The translations under genes were made by a program, and so were the position numbers. From positions 1-38,154 of the forward strand of contig CAKNPW010000018.1 in the NCBI GenBank assembly GCA_930990555.1: a stretch of 38,154 nt of DNA, read 5' to 3'. This document shows positions 1-7,398 of the stretch, in pieces. This stretch comes from an uncultured Clostridium sp. GTDB taxonomy: Bacteria; Bacillota; Clostridia; TANB77; CAG-508. A model generated the notes under the pieces. It was not told where the DNA came from, ran no database searches, and saw nothing but the letters and a program-made list of their open reading frames with translations. Every line of letters starts with the position of its first letter. Position 1 is the first letter of the stretch.

Positions 1-25
1 TTTTTGTAACTTCTTTTTATGTAAA

Positions 26-202
26 TTAATTGTTCATATCTTCTGGCGCTTCAACTGGACAAACTCCTGCACATGTACCACAAGAGATGCAAGCTTCTGG
101 ATCTATTACGAATTTATCATCTCCTTGTGAAATGCATCCTACTGGACATTCTGCTGCACAAGCTCCACAACTTATACATTTATCTGTTATTTTATATGCC
201 AT
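26..202 (-). CDS. 2[4Fe-4S] ferredoxin
   Basis: Small soluble electron carrier of 58 residues. Two cysteine motifs, CISCGACAAECP near the N-terminus and CISCGTCAGVCP near the C-terminus, each fit CxxCxxCxxxCP and together would hold two [4Fe-4S] clusters, as in clostridial ferredoxins. I start it at the ATG of MAYKIT because a strong AAAGGTGGTG ribosome binding site lies about 7 bases upstream; the upstream GTG codons are part of that site. It follows ricT on the same strand after a 137-base gap that holds three 17-bp direct repeats, so it may be transcribed with ricT or on its own. The RicT protein family itself carries Fe-S clusters, which makes a functional link possible but unproven. Confidence 0.93.
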   Translation of the reverse strand: MAYKITDKCISCGACAAECPVGCISQGDDKFVIDPEACISCGTCAGVCPVEAPEDMNN

Positions 203-262
203 ATTATTCACCACCTTTCAGTACTGCATTTTTTACTACATTATTGCTACTACTTATCTTCT

Positions 263-313
263 ACGTTCAAGCATTAATTACGTTAAACCACTAATTACGT
301 TCAACCATTAATT
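263..313. repeat. three tandem 17-bp direct repeats
   Basis: Three head-to-tail copies of a 17-bp unit, ACGTTCAAGCATTAATT, ACGTTAAACCACTAATT and ACGTTCAACCATTAATT, at 263, 280 and 297, with no spacer. They lie in the ricT-ferredoxin gap, upstream of the ferredoxin gene on its strand. The 17-bp period is not a multiple of three and the stretch is not coding. It could be an operator array or a simple tandem duplication. Confidence 0.85.
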
Positions 314-319
314 CATTAT

Positions 320-336
320 ATGTTATATAATAACAT
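320..336 (-). other. AT-rich inverted repeat after ricT
   Basis: Perfect 7-bp arms ATGTTAT/ATAACAT around a 3-base centre, starting four bases past the ricT stop codon. There is no T-tract after it on the minus strand, so it is at best a weak terminator or a 3' stabilising hairpin. A TATAAT hexamer at 315-320 overlaps it but lacks a recognisable -35 box. Confidence 0.35.
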
Positions 337-339
337 TTA

Positions 340-1257
340 TTACATATCGTCTTCTACTAATATATCATTTTTTGCTAAATTTTCAAGTTCTTCTAATTCT
401 TTTTCATTTTCTTTTTCTTCTGGGGCAATTTCCTCTGTCTCGCTTGCTTTTATTAATTTAACATCTTCTGCTTTATATTTTTTATAATGATATCCATCAT
501 CATCTTCAAATTTTACTCTTACATTTTCTTTAAGAATTTCTACACTATCTACCGTTCCTTCTCCATCAACAGTCTCTACAATAGAACCTACTTTTGGCAA
601 TCTTTCTAATTTTTCTTCGTATGCTTCTTGTTCATATTTTAAACAACACATTAATCTACCACATACTCCAGATATTTTAGATGGATTTAGTGACATGTTT
701 TGTTCTTTAGCCATTTTTATAGAGACTGCATCAAAGTTATTTAGAAAACTACAGCAACAAAGCTCTCTACCACAAACTCCATTGCCCCCCATTCTTCTAA
801 CTTCATCTCTTACTCCAATTTGTCTAAGTTCTATTCTTGTTTTAAATATTGCAGCTAAATCTTTTACTAATTCTCTAAAGTCAATTCTACCATCTGCTGT
901 AAAATAAAATAAAATTTTTGATCTATCAAATTTATATTCTACATCTATAAGCTTCATTGGTAATTTATGTTTTGCAATCTTATCTAGTGCAATCTTAAAA
1001 GCTTCTTTCTCTTTTCGTTTGTTTTCTTCATTTTGTCTTATATCTTTCTTTGTAGCAACTCTTAATACTTTTCTTAAAGGTTCCACAATCTTTTCATCAG
1101 GCATTAATTTATTAGCCATAGCTATTTTAGCAAATTCCTCACCATTTGCAGTATCAGCTATAACTGCATCCTGTAAATTTAATTTTAAGCCTGCTGGATC
1201 AAAAAAATATATTTTACCTGGCTTTTTAAATTTAATACCTACTACTTCTTTCACCAT
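340..1257 (-). CDS. ricT: RicT/YaaT-type PSP1-domain protein
   Basis: A 305-residue PSP1 C-terminal-domain protein, homologous to B. subtilis RicT (YaaT). In B. subtilis RicT works with RicA and RicF in the Fe-S-containing Ric complex, which helps RNase Y process mRNAs and affects sporulation, competence and biofilm formation. Seen here: a PSP1 core at about residues 60-230 with two cysteine clusters, GVCGRELCCC and GVCGRLMCC, that match the family's Fe-S ligand region, and an acidic tail rich in Glu. The ATG follows GGAAGGAG at about 5 bases. It overlaps the end of holB by 26 bases, the holB-ricT order known from Bacillus, so the two are translationally coupled. The acidic C-terminal extension of roughly 40 residues is longer than in Bacillus RicT. 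Confidence 0.93.
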   Translation of the reverse strand: MVKEVVGIKFKKPGKIYFFDPAGLKLNLQDAVIADTANGEEFAKIAMANKLMPDEKIVEPLRKVLRVATKKDIRQNEENKRKEKEAFKIALDKIAKHKLPMKLIDVEYKFDRSKILFYFTADGRIDFRELVKDLAAIFKTRIELRQIGVRDEVRRMGGNGVCGRELCCCSFLNNFDAVSIKMAKEQNMSLNPSKISGVCGRLMCCLKYEQEAYEEKLERLPKVGSIVETVDGEGTVDSVEILKENVRVKFEDDDGYHYKKYKAEDVKLIKASETEEIAPEEKENEKELEELENLAKNDILVEDDM

Positions 1258-2158
1258 TAATCTCCTTCCACATATTCATTAGTAGATAGTCTATAGACAT
1301 ATCATAATTACTATTTGCTCTTAATCTTTTCTTAACTTCTTCTACTGTAAAAATACAATTTGCAAATTTAAACGAATTGTTTGAATTTGATCTAATTTTG
1401 ATATCTAATAAAATATTTATATAATCTAAAATATTATAAATATCATCTTTATTTTCATATATTATACTTGCTGAATTTATAAAGTTAACTAAATTTTCTT
1501 TATCTATTATATCAAATAATTTAGTTATTTGCTCGTATTCTGACGATTTTTCTTTAATTAATAGTGCTTTTTTTATACTTCCACCTACAGCATCTAAAAA
1601 AGAGTCATTTATATCTTTCATTTCGAACTGTTCTGTTAGAACTTTTTTTACATTGTTTTTGTCTAAATTATTAAAATATAATTTCATACATCTAGATTTT
1701 ATAGTATTTAACACTTTATTTTCATTTGATGTTATAAGTATTATAACAATATACTCTGGTGGTTCTTCTAATGTTTTTAATAAACAGTTTTGTGCTTCTT
1801 GCGTCATAAGTTGTGCATCATTAATTAAATACACTTTATAGTTCGAATTTATTGGTTTCTCTGCCATTTTAACTTGCATACTTCTTATTTCGTCTATTTT
1901 AATTGTGCTTCCATCTTCGTTTATCAAATTAAAATTCGCATTATTATTTGTATTAAATTCTACACATGATTTACAAATATTGCATGGTCTATTATTTTCT
2001 GAGGTACATAAGATTGCTTTTGCAAATTCTTTTGCAAGCATCTTTTTTCCTATCCCTTCTTCACCTATAAATAAATAACTATGCAATATATTTTTTGTAT
2101 TTATATTATTTGATAATATCTTTTTTATATTTTCATGACCTGCAATATTTTCAAACAA
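1232..2158 (-). CDS. holB: DNA polymerase III delta' subunit
   Basis: Clamp-loader delta' subunit of 308 residues. It joins tau/gamma and delta in loading the beta sliding clamp on DNA. Visible features: a P-loop-like GEEGIGKK at residues 32-39, a four-cysteine zinc module (C51, C59, C62, C65), a degenerate Walker B (INDAQ) and the SRC sensor motif in IKSRC. The start codon is TTG, 10 bases after AGGAGG; no ATG gives a full N-terminus (MFENIAGHENI is the family's usual beginning). It lies 11 bases after lepB and overlaps ricT. The C-terminal third is Asn/Lys-rich and poorly conserved, as is usual for HolB. Confidence 0.94.
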   Translation of the reverse strand: MFENIAGHENIKKILSNNINTKNILHSYLFIGEEGIGKKMLAKEFAKAILCTSENNRPCNICKSCVEFNTNNNANFNLINEDGSTIKIDEIRSMQVKMAEKPINSNYKVYLINDAQLMTQEAQNCLLKTLEEPPEYIVIILITSNENKVLNTIKSRCMKLYFNNLDKNNVKKVLTEQFEMKDINDSFLDAVGGSIKKALLIKEKSSEYEQITKLFDIIDKENLVNFINSASIIYENKDDIYNILDYINILLDIKIRSNSNNSFKFANCIFTVEEVKKRLRANSNYDMSIDYLLMNMWKEINGERSSRY

Positions 2159-2169
2159 GTCTATTCCTC

Positions 2170-2847
2170 CTAATCTTCTACTTTTCCAAATTCATTTAGT
2201 GGCCAAAATCTTATTAAAACTTTTCCTTCTATTCTTTCTAGTGGAATACATCCAAAAGCTCTACAGTCTACACTCGAATTTCTATTATCTCCCATTGCAA
2301 ACACTGTATTTTCTGGAACTATAATATCAGAAAATATTCCCTCTGCATCATCAGTTACAATTCCTGGTTGTAAATAATCTTCCTCAAGTTCTTCTTCATT
2401 TATATATACTTTACCATTTTTTATTTGCACATGATCTCCTGGTAAGCCTATAACTCTTTTTATATAACTTGTCTTCCCTATTTCTAATACATTGTAGCTA
2501 AAATTTGCAAAAATATTTCTATCTTTTTCCTCATAAATCGCTACTGGATTAGAAATATCTGTATCCTCTTCTGTTCTGTATGTAACTGATGGAGCTTCGA
2601 AAGTAATTATATCTCCTCTTGCTGGCATTTTCTTAAAAGTTCTTCCAAGTCTATTTAAAATTAATCTTTGGTTCTCTTCCAATGTAGGATACATCGATTC
2701 CTGTTTTACAACTGTAGGAGTTAAAATAAAATATTTTATTAATAAAGCTAATATAACTGCAATTACTATACAAATAATCCATCCACCAATTTCTTTAATT
2801 ATCTTCTTGTTCCTGGATATTTGGTTGCCTTCTAGCTTTTCCTTCAT
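2170..2847 (-). CDS. lepB: signal peptidase I
   Basis: Membrane-bound type I signal peptidase of 225 residues, which cleaves signal peptides of exported proteins. One N-terminal membrane segment (about residues 22-42) is followed by the catalytic domain with the Ser of QESMYP (S51) and the Lys of YIKRVIGLPGD (K130), plus the family box GDNRNSSVDCRAFG. The usual SxDSR is SVDCR here, a conservative change. The ATG is backed by AAAGGAGG 11 bases upstream, so the 53-base overlap with the kinase gene looks real and implies coupled translation. It sits between the two-component pair and holB-ricT. Confidence 0.95.
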   Translation of the reverse strand: MKEKLEGNQISRNKKIIKEIGGWIICIVIAVILALLIKYFILTPTVVKQESMYPTLEENQRLILNRLGRTFKKMPARGDIITFEAPSVTYRTEEDTDISNPVAIYEEKDRNIFANFSYNVLEIGKTSYIKRVIGLPGDHVQIKNGKVYINEEELEEDYLQPGIVTDDAEGIFSDIIVPENTVFAMGDNRNSSVDCRAFGCIPLERIEGKVLIRFWPLNEFGKVED

Positions 2848-4297
2848 TTAAGTCTTCTTCCTCCTTTAGGATAAATTTGTTATTTGTCTTTGTAGGTATT
2901 CTTATTACAACTTCTGTTCCTTCATTAAGTTTACTCTTTATATCTATTGTTCCATTATTTCTATCTAAAATTTCTTTTGCTATAGAAAGACCTAAACCTG
3001 TTCCACCCATTTCTCTAGTTCTGGCTTTATCTACTCTATAAAATCTTTCGAAAATTCTTTCTAAGTCTTCTTCTGGAATACCTATTCCTGTATCTATAAA
3101 TTTTATATATGCATCATTATATACAAATCCTACATAAATGTTAATTGTTCCATTTTCATTTGTATATTTAATACTATTTGATAATATATTTATTATTACT
3201 CTTTCTATTCCGTCCTTTTCTGCATATACAGGTGGTACATTTGCAGTAACTAAACAATGTACTTGTAAATGTTTCTTATCTATTTCTATTTGAAGTTTCT
3301 CTTGGCACTTCTTAGCAAGTTCTCCTAAATCAAACTCTTCTTTTACTATATTTGTCTTATTGCTATCAAATCTAGAAAGAGATAATAAATCTGTTACTAA
3401 TTTTGACATTCTTTTCGCTTCTGAAGATATTACACCTAAAAATTTAGTCTCTATTGCTTTATCATGGTCTGTTTCTAGCAAAGTATCTGCATATCCCATT
3501 ATTGATGTTATTGGCGTTTTTAATTCATGCGATACATCTGCTACAAATTCTTTTCTCATATTATCTAGTTTTACATGTTCTGTTATATCTTGTATAAGTA
3601 CCATAACTCCTGCTGGTCTATCATTTTCGTCTTTTAGTATTTCAAATGCTAAGTTTAAATATCTATCTTTTACTTTTACTTTTTGTTCTGATGATGTCCA
3701 ATCTTCTAGATATATTATCTTCTCCATATTGATATCTATATTTACATTTTTAAAAATAGTTTCAAAATCTGTATCTTCTTCCATTATAGATAACGCTCTT
3801 GTTGCAGCTGGATTTATTAAAATAACCTTTCCTTCCATGTTAAAAGCAATTATACCGTCACTCATATGTAAAAGAATTGTTTCCATTTGCTTTTTTTGTG
3901 TAGAAATCTCTGATAAATTAGTTTGCAATTTTGTTGTCATTTCCTCAAAAGTATCTGCCAAGTTGTCTATCTCATTCTTATTTTTTACATGAGCATTTTT
4001 TTCCTTTGACGTTAACTTTTCTGCATTCTTTATTAATTTATCTATTGGCTTTACTACGGTTTTTGAAAGGAAAATTCCTACGATAATACTAATTGCCCCT
4101 AATAATACTAAAGAAATCATTGATACAGTTTTTATATTATTAATTTCTTCTATTATTACATCTGTAATTTGAGCTGTGTTTAAAGCTGTATTTATTGCTT
4201 CTAATGAGTTAGTAAAAAATAACCCTAAACCTATAATTATAAACATTCCTAATATAAAAAATATTAATACTATTTTTAATTGTATATTCTTTATCAT
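2795..4297 (-). CDS. walK: WalK/PhoR-family sensor histidine kinase
   Basis: Membrane sensor kinase of 500 residues. Order of parts: membrane segment 1 (about 8-30), a very short outside loop of about 28 residues, membrane segment 2 (about 58-78), HAMP (about 78-130), PAS (about 135-240), HisKA with the phosphorylated His in FVADVSHELKTP (H257), then the ATPase domain with NILSNSIKY, DTGIGIP and GGTGLGLSIAKE boxes. The HAMP-PAS-HisKA order matches WalK and PhoR; the tiny external loop means it lacks the large extracellular PAS of Bacillus WalK. It follows its regulator gene after 189 bases. The gene name is a best guess from the adjacent WalR-like regulator. ATG with AAGGAG at about 7 bases. 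Confidence 0.9.
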   Translation of the reverse strand: MIKNIQLKIVLIFFILGMFIIIGLGLFFTNSLEAINTALNTAQITDVIIEEINNIKTVSMISLVLLGAISIIVGIFLSKTVVKPIDKLIKNAEKLTSKEKNAHVKNKNEIDNLADTFEEMTTKLQTNLSEISTQKKQMETILLHMSDGIIAFNMEGKVILINPAATRALSIMEEDTDFETIFKNVNIDINMEKIIYLEDWTSSEQKVKVKDRYLNLAFEILKDENDRPAGVMVLIQDITEHVKLDNMRKEFVADVSHELKTPITSIMGYADTLLETDHDKAIETKFLGVISSEAKRMSKLVTDLLSLSRFDSNKTNIVKEEFDLGELAKKCQEKLQIEIDKKHLQVHCLVTANVPPVYAEKDGIERVIINILSNSIKYTNENGTINIYVGFVYNDAYIKFIDTGIGIPEEDLERIFERFYRVDKARTREMGGTGLGLSIAKEILDRNNGTIDIKSKLNEGTEVVIRIPTKTNNKFILKEEEDLNEGKARRQPNIQEQEDN

Positions 4298-4486
4298 TTA
4301 TTACTCCTTGCTACACTACTTTTAAGTGATTCTTATTATACAATAAAATCGCCAGTTAAAATAGACTACATATCTGTATTTCGACCGACGATTTTTTTCA
4401 TTTACCTTGTAAATTTTTTGCCACACTTCATTGTTTTCCCAATAATATTATTTAATAAACATTTTTAACAATGGCTTAATTTATAT

Positions 4487-5215
4487 TTATTTATCACCTG
4501 TAGCTATATAATAACCTACTCCTCTTTTAGTTATTAGTATTTTTGGATTTGATGTATCTTCTTCTATTTTTTCTCTTATTCTTCTTACAGTAACATCTAC
4601 AGTTCTAATATCACCATAATATTCATAACCCCATACTTTTTCTAGTAGCGTTTCTCTTGTTACAACTTGACCTAATTGATTCGCCAAATATTTTAATACT
4701 TCAAATTCCCTTAATGTTAAATCTATAACTTTATTTTTAACTCTTGTTTCGAATTTATCTACATCTAATTGTAAATCACCTACAATTATTTTATTAGTAT
4801 TAGCCTCTGCTTTTCCGTCTTCGTAGTTTCCTTTACCTTTTCTTAAGTTAGCTTTAATTCTTGCCATTAGTTCTCTTATACTAAAAGGTTTTGTTATATA
4901 ATCATCTGCTCCTAATTCTAATCCTAATATCTTATCTATCTCTTCGCCTTTTGCACTTAGCATTATAATTGGAACATTTAAAGTATGTCTTATTCTTTTG
5001 CAAACAGATAATCCGTCCATTTTAGGAATCATAATATCTAATAATATTAAGTCAGGTGTATTATTTAAAGCTATATCTACTGCTTTTTCCCCATCTGTTG
5101 CCTCTAAGGTATTATATCCTTCTTTTTCCAAATTATATACTAGCATATCAATTATTGGTTGTTCATCATCCACAATTAATATTGTTTTTTTATCAGTACT
5201 TGTTTCGCCTTCCAC
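4487..5215 (-). CDS. walR: WalR-like OmpR-family response regulator
   Basis: DNA-binding response regulator of 242 residues. The receiver has the acidic pocket (IVDDE), phosphoacceptor D60 in LILLDIMIP and K109 in ITKPFS; the C-terminal winged helix (about 145-240) contains LTLREFEVLKYL and TVDVTVRRIREKIE. The run ILGLELGADDYITKPFS followed by RELMARIKANLR is closest to WalR among OmpR regulators, which in Firmicutes controls cell-wall metabolism; PhoP is the alternative. I start at GTG 5215, which follows GGAAAGGTGG by 7 bases. The ATG 30 bases further upstream falls at the predicted transcription start of the promoter at 5252-5280 and has no ribosome binding site. The linker between the domains is Lys/Gly-rich. 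Confidence 0.9.
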   Translation of the reverse strand: MEGETSTDKKTILIVDDEQPIIDMLVYNLEKEGYNTLEATDGEKAVDIALNNTPDLILLDIMIPKMDGLSVCKRIRHTLNVPIIMLSAKGEEIDKILGLELGADDYITKPFSIRELMARIKANLRKGKGNYEDGKAEANTNKIIVGDLQLDVDKFETRVKNKVIDLTLREFEVLKYLANQLGQVVTRETLLEKVWGYEYYGDIRTVDVTVRRIREKIEEDTSNPKILITKRGVGYYIATGDK

Positions 5216-5251
5216 AAATGTTCCACCTTTCCTATAAAATTCCATACATAA

Positions 5252-5280
5252 TTTATATCACAATCTTAAAATTTGTACAA
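5252..5280 (-). promoter_or_regulatory. sigma-A promoter of the walR operon
   Basis: On the minus strand TTGTAC (5280-5275), a 17-base spacer and TATAAA (5257-5252). Predicted transcription start near 5245, which leaves about 30 bases of leader before the GTG start of the regulator. Confidence 0.7.
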
Positions 5281-5298
5281 GTATTTAAGTAATTTTTT

Positions 5299-6210
5299 CT
5301 ATAATAAGCTTGCGGCTCCAATAATTCCGGCATCATTGCCTAAACTAGCAAGAACTATATTTATTTCTTTTCTTGAATTAAATAGTAAGCTTTTTTCTTG
5401 AATTGTCTTTTTTAACCTTGGAATAATTAGATCCCCAATAAAAACAAAACTTCCACCAATACATACAATTTCTGGTTCAAATATATTTATTAAATTAGAT
5501 ATTCCAATAGCTAAATATTGTATATATTCTTCTATTAATGGCTTTATTCTTAAATCTGCTATATGTTTTCTAATTTCATTTACAATATTTGCACTTGTCT
5601 CATTCTCGTTTAATTCTAATGTTTCTGCTATTTCTCTTTTTAAAACTTTCATAGAGCAATATGTTTCGAAGCAGCCTTTACTTCCACATTTACATTCTCT
5701 ACCATCCTTTTGTATTATCATATGTCCAAATTCCATTCCAGATTTATATCTAGGTTCTACTAATTTATTATTTATGAACGCTGCTCCACCTATTCCTGTT
5801 CCTAAACATAAATATATATTATCCTGTGCTGATTTTGTGCTTCCATACATACTTTCTGCAATACCAGCACATTTGGCATCATTTTTTATTTTTACCTCTA
5901 ATCCAAATTCTTTATTTAAAATTTTTGCTATATCTAGTTTTTCTACACCTAAATTTACAACATTATATATACAATTTTTTTCTATAGTTCCTGGTGATGC
6001 AATACCTATATACCCAAGCTCTTTGGCTTCTATATCTTGTTCTTTTAAGATTGCCTTTATAAAATTTATAATTGTATTTATAATCATTTTTTCTATATTT
6101 TTCTTGTCTTTTTCTGTAATATCAACCTCTTTTTTATTTATTATTTTACCACTTGAACCTACAAGACCTACTCCTATATGACTTCCACCTATATCTATTC
6201 CTATATTCAT
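5299..6210 (-). CDS. ROK-family sugar kinase (glucokinase-like)
   Basis: Cytoplasmic ROK protein of 303 residues, most likely a glucokinase or other hexose kinase using ATP. Seen: the phosphate-binding GIDIGGSHIGVGLV at the N-terminus, catalytic Asp in VKIKNDAKCAG, the EFGHM sequence with the zinc-ligand His, and the ROK zinc motif CKCGSKGC. No helix-turn-helix precedes the kinase domain, so it is an enzyme and not a NagC/XylR-type repressor. Start chosen at the ATG of MNIGIDIGG, preceded by GGGAGAG at 8 bases; an upstream ATG would overlap the previous gene. It is the last gene of a likely pilin/peptidase/ROK unit. Substrate cannot be fixed from sequence. Confidence 0.92.
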   Translation of the reverse strand: MNIGIDIGGSHIGVGLVGSSGKIINKKEVDITEKDKKNIEKMIINTIINFIKAILKEQDIEAKELGYIGIASPGTIEKNCIYNVVNLGVEKLDIAKILNKEFGLEVKIKNDAKCAGIAESMYGSTKSAQDNIYLCLGTGIGGAAFINNKLVEPRYKSGMEFGHMIIQKDGRECKCGSKGCFETYCSMKVLKREIAETLELNENETSANIVNEIRKHIADLRIKPLIEEYIQYLAIGISNLINIFEPEIVCIGGSFVFIGDLIIPRLKKTIQEKSLLFNSRKEINIVLASLGNDAGIIGAASLL

Positions 6211-6241
6211 ACTTCCACTCTCCCTATGTTTAAAGTACTTT

Positions 6242-6733
6242 TTATACAATTATACTATATATTAGAACCAGTATATCTGCTATACATAGATAAAAACCTA
6301 TTGGTAATTTTGCTAGTTCTTTAGAGTTTTGTTTTTTAATTACTCTTCTTTTTCTTATTGTGGAAATTCTTCCAATTAATATATATAACCCTATAACTAC
6401 TAATGTATATATAACTGTTACTGCAAAAATATATTTATCTGTAAATATTGCCATATACATACAAAGCATTAAAATTTGTAACACATATAATGACTCACCT
6501 TTTTTTCTTATAATAATCGTATCTATTATTAATAATATTACAAATATAACTAAATAAATTAAATACTCAATTAAATGATATTTATTATTAACATATAAAT
6601 AAATTATTTGTATTGCTTCTACAATAAAACCTACAAGTAATATTTTTTTAGAAATTTTATGTTCTTTTTTATCTATAATAGCAATACCTATTAAAACTAA
6701 TAAATATATTAAACTAAATATAAAATTAATCAT
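6242..6733 (-). CDS. A24 prepilin-peptidase-like membrane protein
   Basis: Polytopic membrane protein of 163 residues, about six hydrophobic segments. The N-terminal segment followed by AIIDKKEHKISKKIL fits the first catalytic Asp block of A24 (type IV prepilin) peptidases (D before a basic run, then I-x-x-x-L), and LPIGFYL near the end resembles the family's PFGPYL. The second block, normally GxGDxK, reads KKGESLYVL, so the second catalytic Asp is apparently Glu or lost. It lies next to a gene for a pilin-like protein, which fits a processing role. No methyltransferase domain is present, as in the short TadV/CpaA type. Could instead be an inactive relative. Confidence 0.65.
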   Translation of the reverse strand: MINFIFSLIYLLVLIGIAIIDKKEHKISKKILLVGFIVEAIQIIYLYVNNKYHLIEYLIYLVIFVILLIIDTIIIRKKGESLYVLQILMLCMYMAIFTDKYIFAVTVIYTLVVIGLYILIGRISTIRKRRVIKKQNSKELAKLPIGFYLCIADILVLIYSIIV

Positions 6734-6754
6734 TTTTTTCTCCTAACATTTTTT

Positions 6755-6780
6755 TAGGCATATACTAATGTATATGCCTA
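6755..6780. other. perfect hairpin between pilin-like gene and A24 gene
   Basis: Stem of 11 bp (TAGGCATATAC with its complement) and a 4-base loop. Neither side carries a proper T-tract in the minus-strand sense (it is followed by seven A), so it does not look like an intrinsic terminator for the pilin-like gene. It would form in the leader of the A24 mRNA about 20 bases before its start codon. Confidence 0.6.
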
Positions 6781-6836
6781 TTTTATCATATAAATATTCA
6801 ATTTACAATTTTAGCTTATAATTCATCGCTATATTT

Positions 6837-7253
6837 TTAGTTTACATCTTTTACTTTTAAATTTTGTGTATCTATTGTAATTACATATTTATCCCCATTA
6901 TTTGTAACATACTCTACAGATTTTCCATCTGCTCCTTCTTTAAAGTTTGAAGATTTATCTATTGCTTTTACGACTGCATCTATAACATCTGGATTTGTAT
7001 TTGTTTGTACTAATCCATTAACATTTGTCTGAGCTTGTTCTTGTTCTTTTTCTACTACTTTTAATGCCATTGTTACAATATCTTTAGCATATGCTTTATC
7101 TCTTTCTGCCTCTAGTGCATTATCTTTTCCTGTTAATCCATCTTGACCAAATACTAAATATACTATAACTCCTGCTAAACATAGTAATACAATTATTGTT
7201 ATTATCAAAACTACTAATGTTATTCCCTTTTCTTCTCTTACTTTATTTAACAT
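6837..7253 (-). CDS. type IV pilin-like (prepilin N-motif) protein
   Basis: Secreted or membrane-anchored protein of 138 residues. The N-terminus MLNKVREEKG followed by ITLVVLIITIIVLLCLAGV is a class III (prepilin) signal: a short basic leader ending in Gly, then a hydrophobic helix. Position +5 of the mature helix, normally Glu in assembled pilins, is Val here, so self-assembly as a classical pilus is doubtful. The rest is a small charged domain with a Gln-rich central part and a beta-type end. Start chosen at the ATG preceded by AAGGGAG; the longer frame begins upstream of the predicted transcription start. It probably forms one unit with the A24-like gene and the ROK kinase. Proteins with this N-motif are common in Clostridia. 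Confidence 0.75.
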   Translation of the reverse strand: MLNKVREEKGITLVVLIITIIVLLCLAGVIVYLVFGQDGLTGKDNALEAERDKAYAKDIVTMALKVVEKEQEQAQTNVNGLVQTNTNPDVIDAVVKAIDKSSNFKEGADGKSVEYVTNNGDKYVITIDTQNLKVKDVN

Positions 7254-7320
7254 ATAAACGTCTCCCTTCTTTTGTATATATATATTGTGCGTAACACTAT
7301 TGCAGTTTTCTTCTAACAAT

Positions 7321-7348
7321 ATTTTATATATTTATGTAAAAAAGTCAA
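7321..7348 (-). promoter_or_regulatory. sigma-A promoter of the pilin-like gene
   Basis: TTGACT (7348-7343), 16-base spacer, TAAAAT (7326-7321) on the minus strand. It gives a leader of about 60 bases and rules out the upstream start codon at 7319. Confidence 0.7.
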
Positions 7349-7398
7349 GGTATTTAATTTAAACATAATAATAATGTAATATTAGTGTAATATTATAT

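Noticed and set aside
30..311. Plus-strand reading frames antisense to the ferredoxin gene
   Set aside because: They mirror a clear ferredoxin on the other strand, show no ribosome binding site and give low-complexity protein.
3360..3992. 210-residue plus-strand frame within the kinase gene
   Set aside because: Antisense shadow of a well-supported histidine kinase; Ser/Ile-rich composition is typical of reverse-strand reading of AT-rich DNA.
4298..4486. Separate promoter for the walK-like gene
   Set aside because: A TATAAT at 4335-4340 exists but no acceptable -35 box at 16-18 bases; transcription from the walR promoter is the simpler reading.
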